Assembly (NCBI GenBank): GCA_002405515.1
Contig: DHLZ01000192.1
Coordinates: 390-21,592, forward strand
Source of the DNA: Planctomycetaceae bacterium UBA4655
Lineage (GTDB): Bacteria > Planctomycetota > Planctomycetia > Pirellulales > UBA1268
Length of the DNA: 21,203 bases
Reading direction: 5' to 3'
This document shows positions 21,135-21,203 of this stretch, piece after piece. The first letter of the stretch is position 1. Each line of letters starts with the position of its first letter. Made by a program: the position numbers and the translations under genes. Under the pieces are notes generated by a model. It ran no database searches and was not told the origin of the DNA. It was given only the letters and a program-made list of their open reading frames with translations.

Positions 21135-21203
21135 ATGAACGTGTCGGTGGACGCTGGCGGTCTGATCGTGATGCTGTTCGTGCTGGCGATCCTGGCGATC
21201 GTG
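21135..21203 (+). CDS. N-terminus of a membrane protein, cut by window edge
   Basis: Only 23 residues are visible. They begin MNVSVDAGG and continue into a hydrophobic helix, LIVMLFVLAILAIV. ATG 21135 has GGAG six bases upstream; an in-frame ATG at 21123 would add four residues. The helix could be a signal anchor or the first of several membrane segments. No function can be assigned. Confidence 0.5.
   Translation, partial: MNVSVDAGGLIVMLFVLAILAIV

Overview
The window is a GC-rich (roughly 70 percent by eye), gene-dense bacterial chromosome segment. I infer a planctomycete, probably of the Pirellulales type. The reasons are secreted low-complexity proteins of planctomycete style, an ECF sigma factor followed by a small membrane protein, and 48-bp intergenic repeats whose translations (KPEAQAERG-, SPRRRFP- and LRLGL-like strings) I recall as typical spurious ORFs of that phylum. 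The phylum call is inference. The gene calls rest on visible motifs.

Layout: 2-601, the 3' part of phoU. 705-2075, a secreted DUF11/CARDB-like protein. 2164-2280, a structured intergenic element. 2368-4538, a degenerate-looking metallophosphoesterase, cutA and a translationally coupled unknown gene. 4575-5339, a secreted TPR-like protein. 5406-5434, a strong hairpin between convergent genes. 7304 down to 5459 on the minus strand, ECF sigma factor, small membrane protein and MscS-like channel, one likely operon. 7609-8613, a polyprenyl-phosphate-type family 2 glycosyltransferase. 8698-9810, a cytosine-deaminase-like amidohydrolase. 9888-12071, repeat arrays around a GlmM-type phosphohexomutase (10249-11607). 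12072-13955, a second, PGM2/PgcA-type phosphohexomutase. 14050-15054, a single-protein regulator with HTH, GHKL ATPase and STAS-like domains. 16841 down to 15069, acetolactate synthase large subunit. 17956 down to 16937, PspF. 18208-19894, the phage-shock genes pspA, a pspC-like gene and a secreted unknown. 19895-21203, a lower-GC tail with a 56-aa membrane peptide, a small secreted or anchored protein, a lone repeat copy, a hairpin and the start of a membrane protein.

Working together: the psp block is a complete sensor-effector unit. PspF is divergent from PspA/PspC across an AT-rich, nearly symmetric control region with a sigma-54-like promoter. The ECF sigma factor, membrane protein and channel look like a second envelope- or osmotic-stress unit. 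The two phosphohexomutases are neighbours of different subfamilies and probably supply different sugar-1-phosphates for the envelope and glycogen.

The least explained content is not protein-coding. (i) Two ~115-bp copies of one intergenic element, at 2164-2280 (+) and 11848-11962 (-), keep the same three hairpins although the stem sequences differ. (ii) A family of 48-bp repeats consists of a ~29-bp conserved core, a 19-bp array-specific segment and a polar end cap CCGAGAGGGG. It occurs in three arrays and one lone copy.
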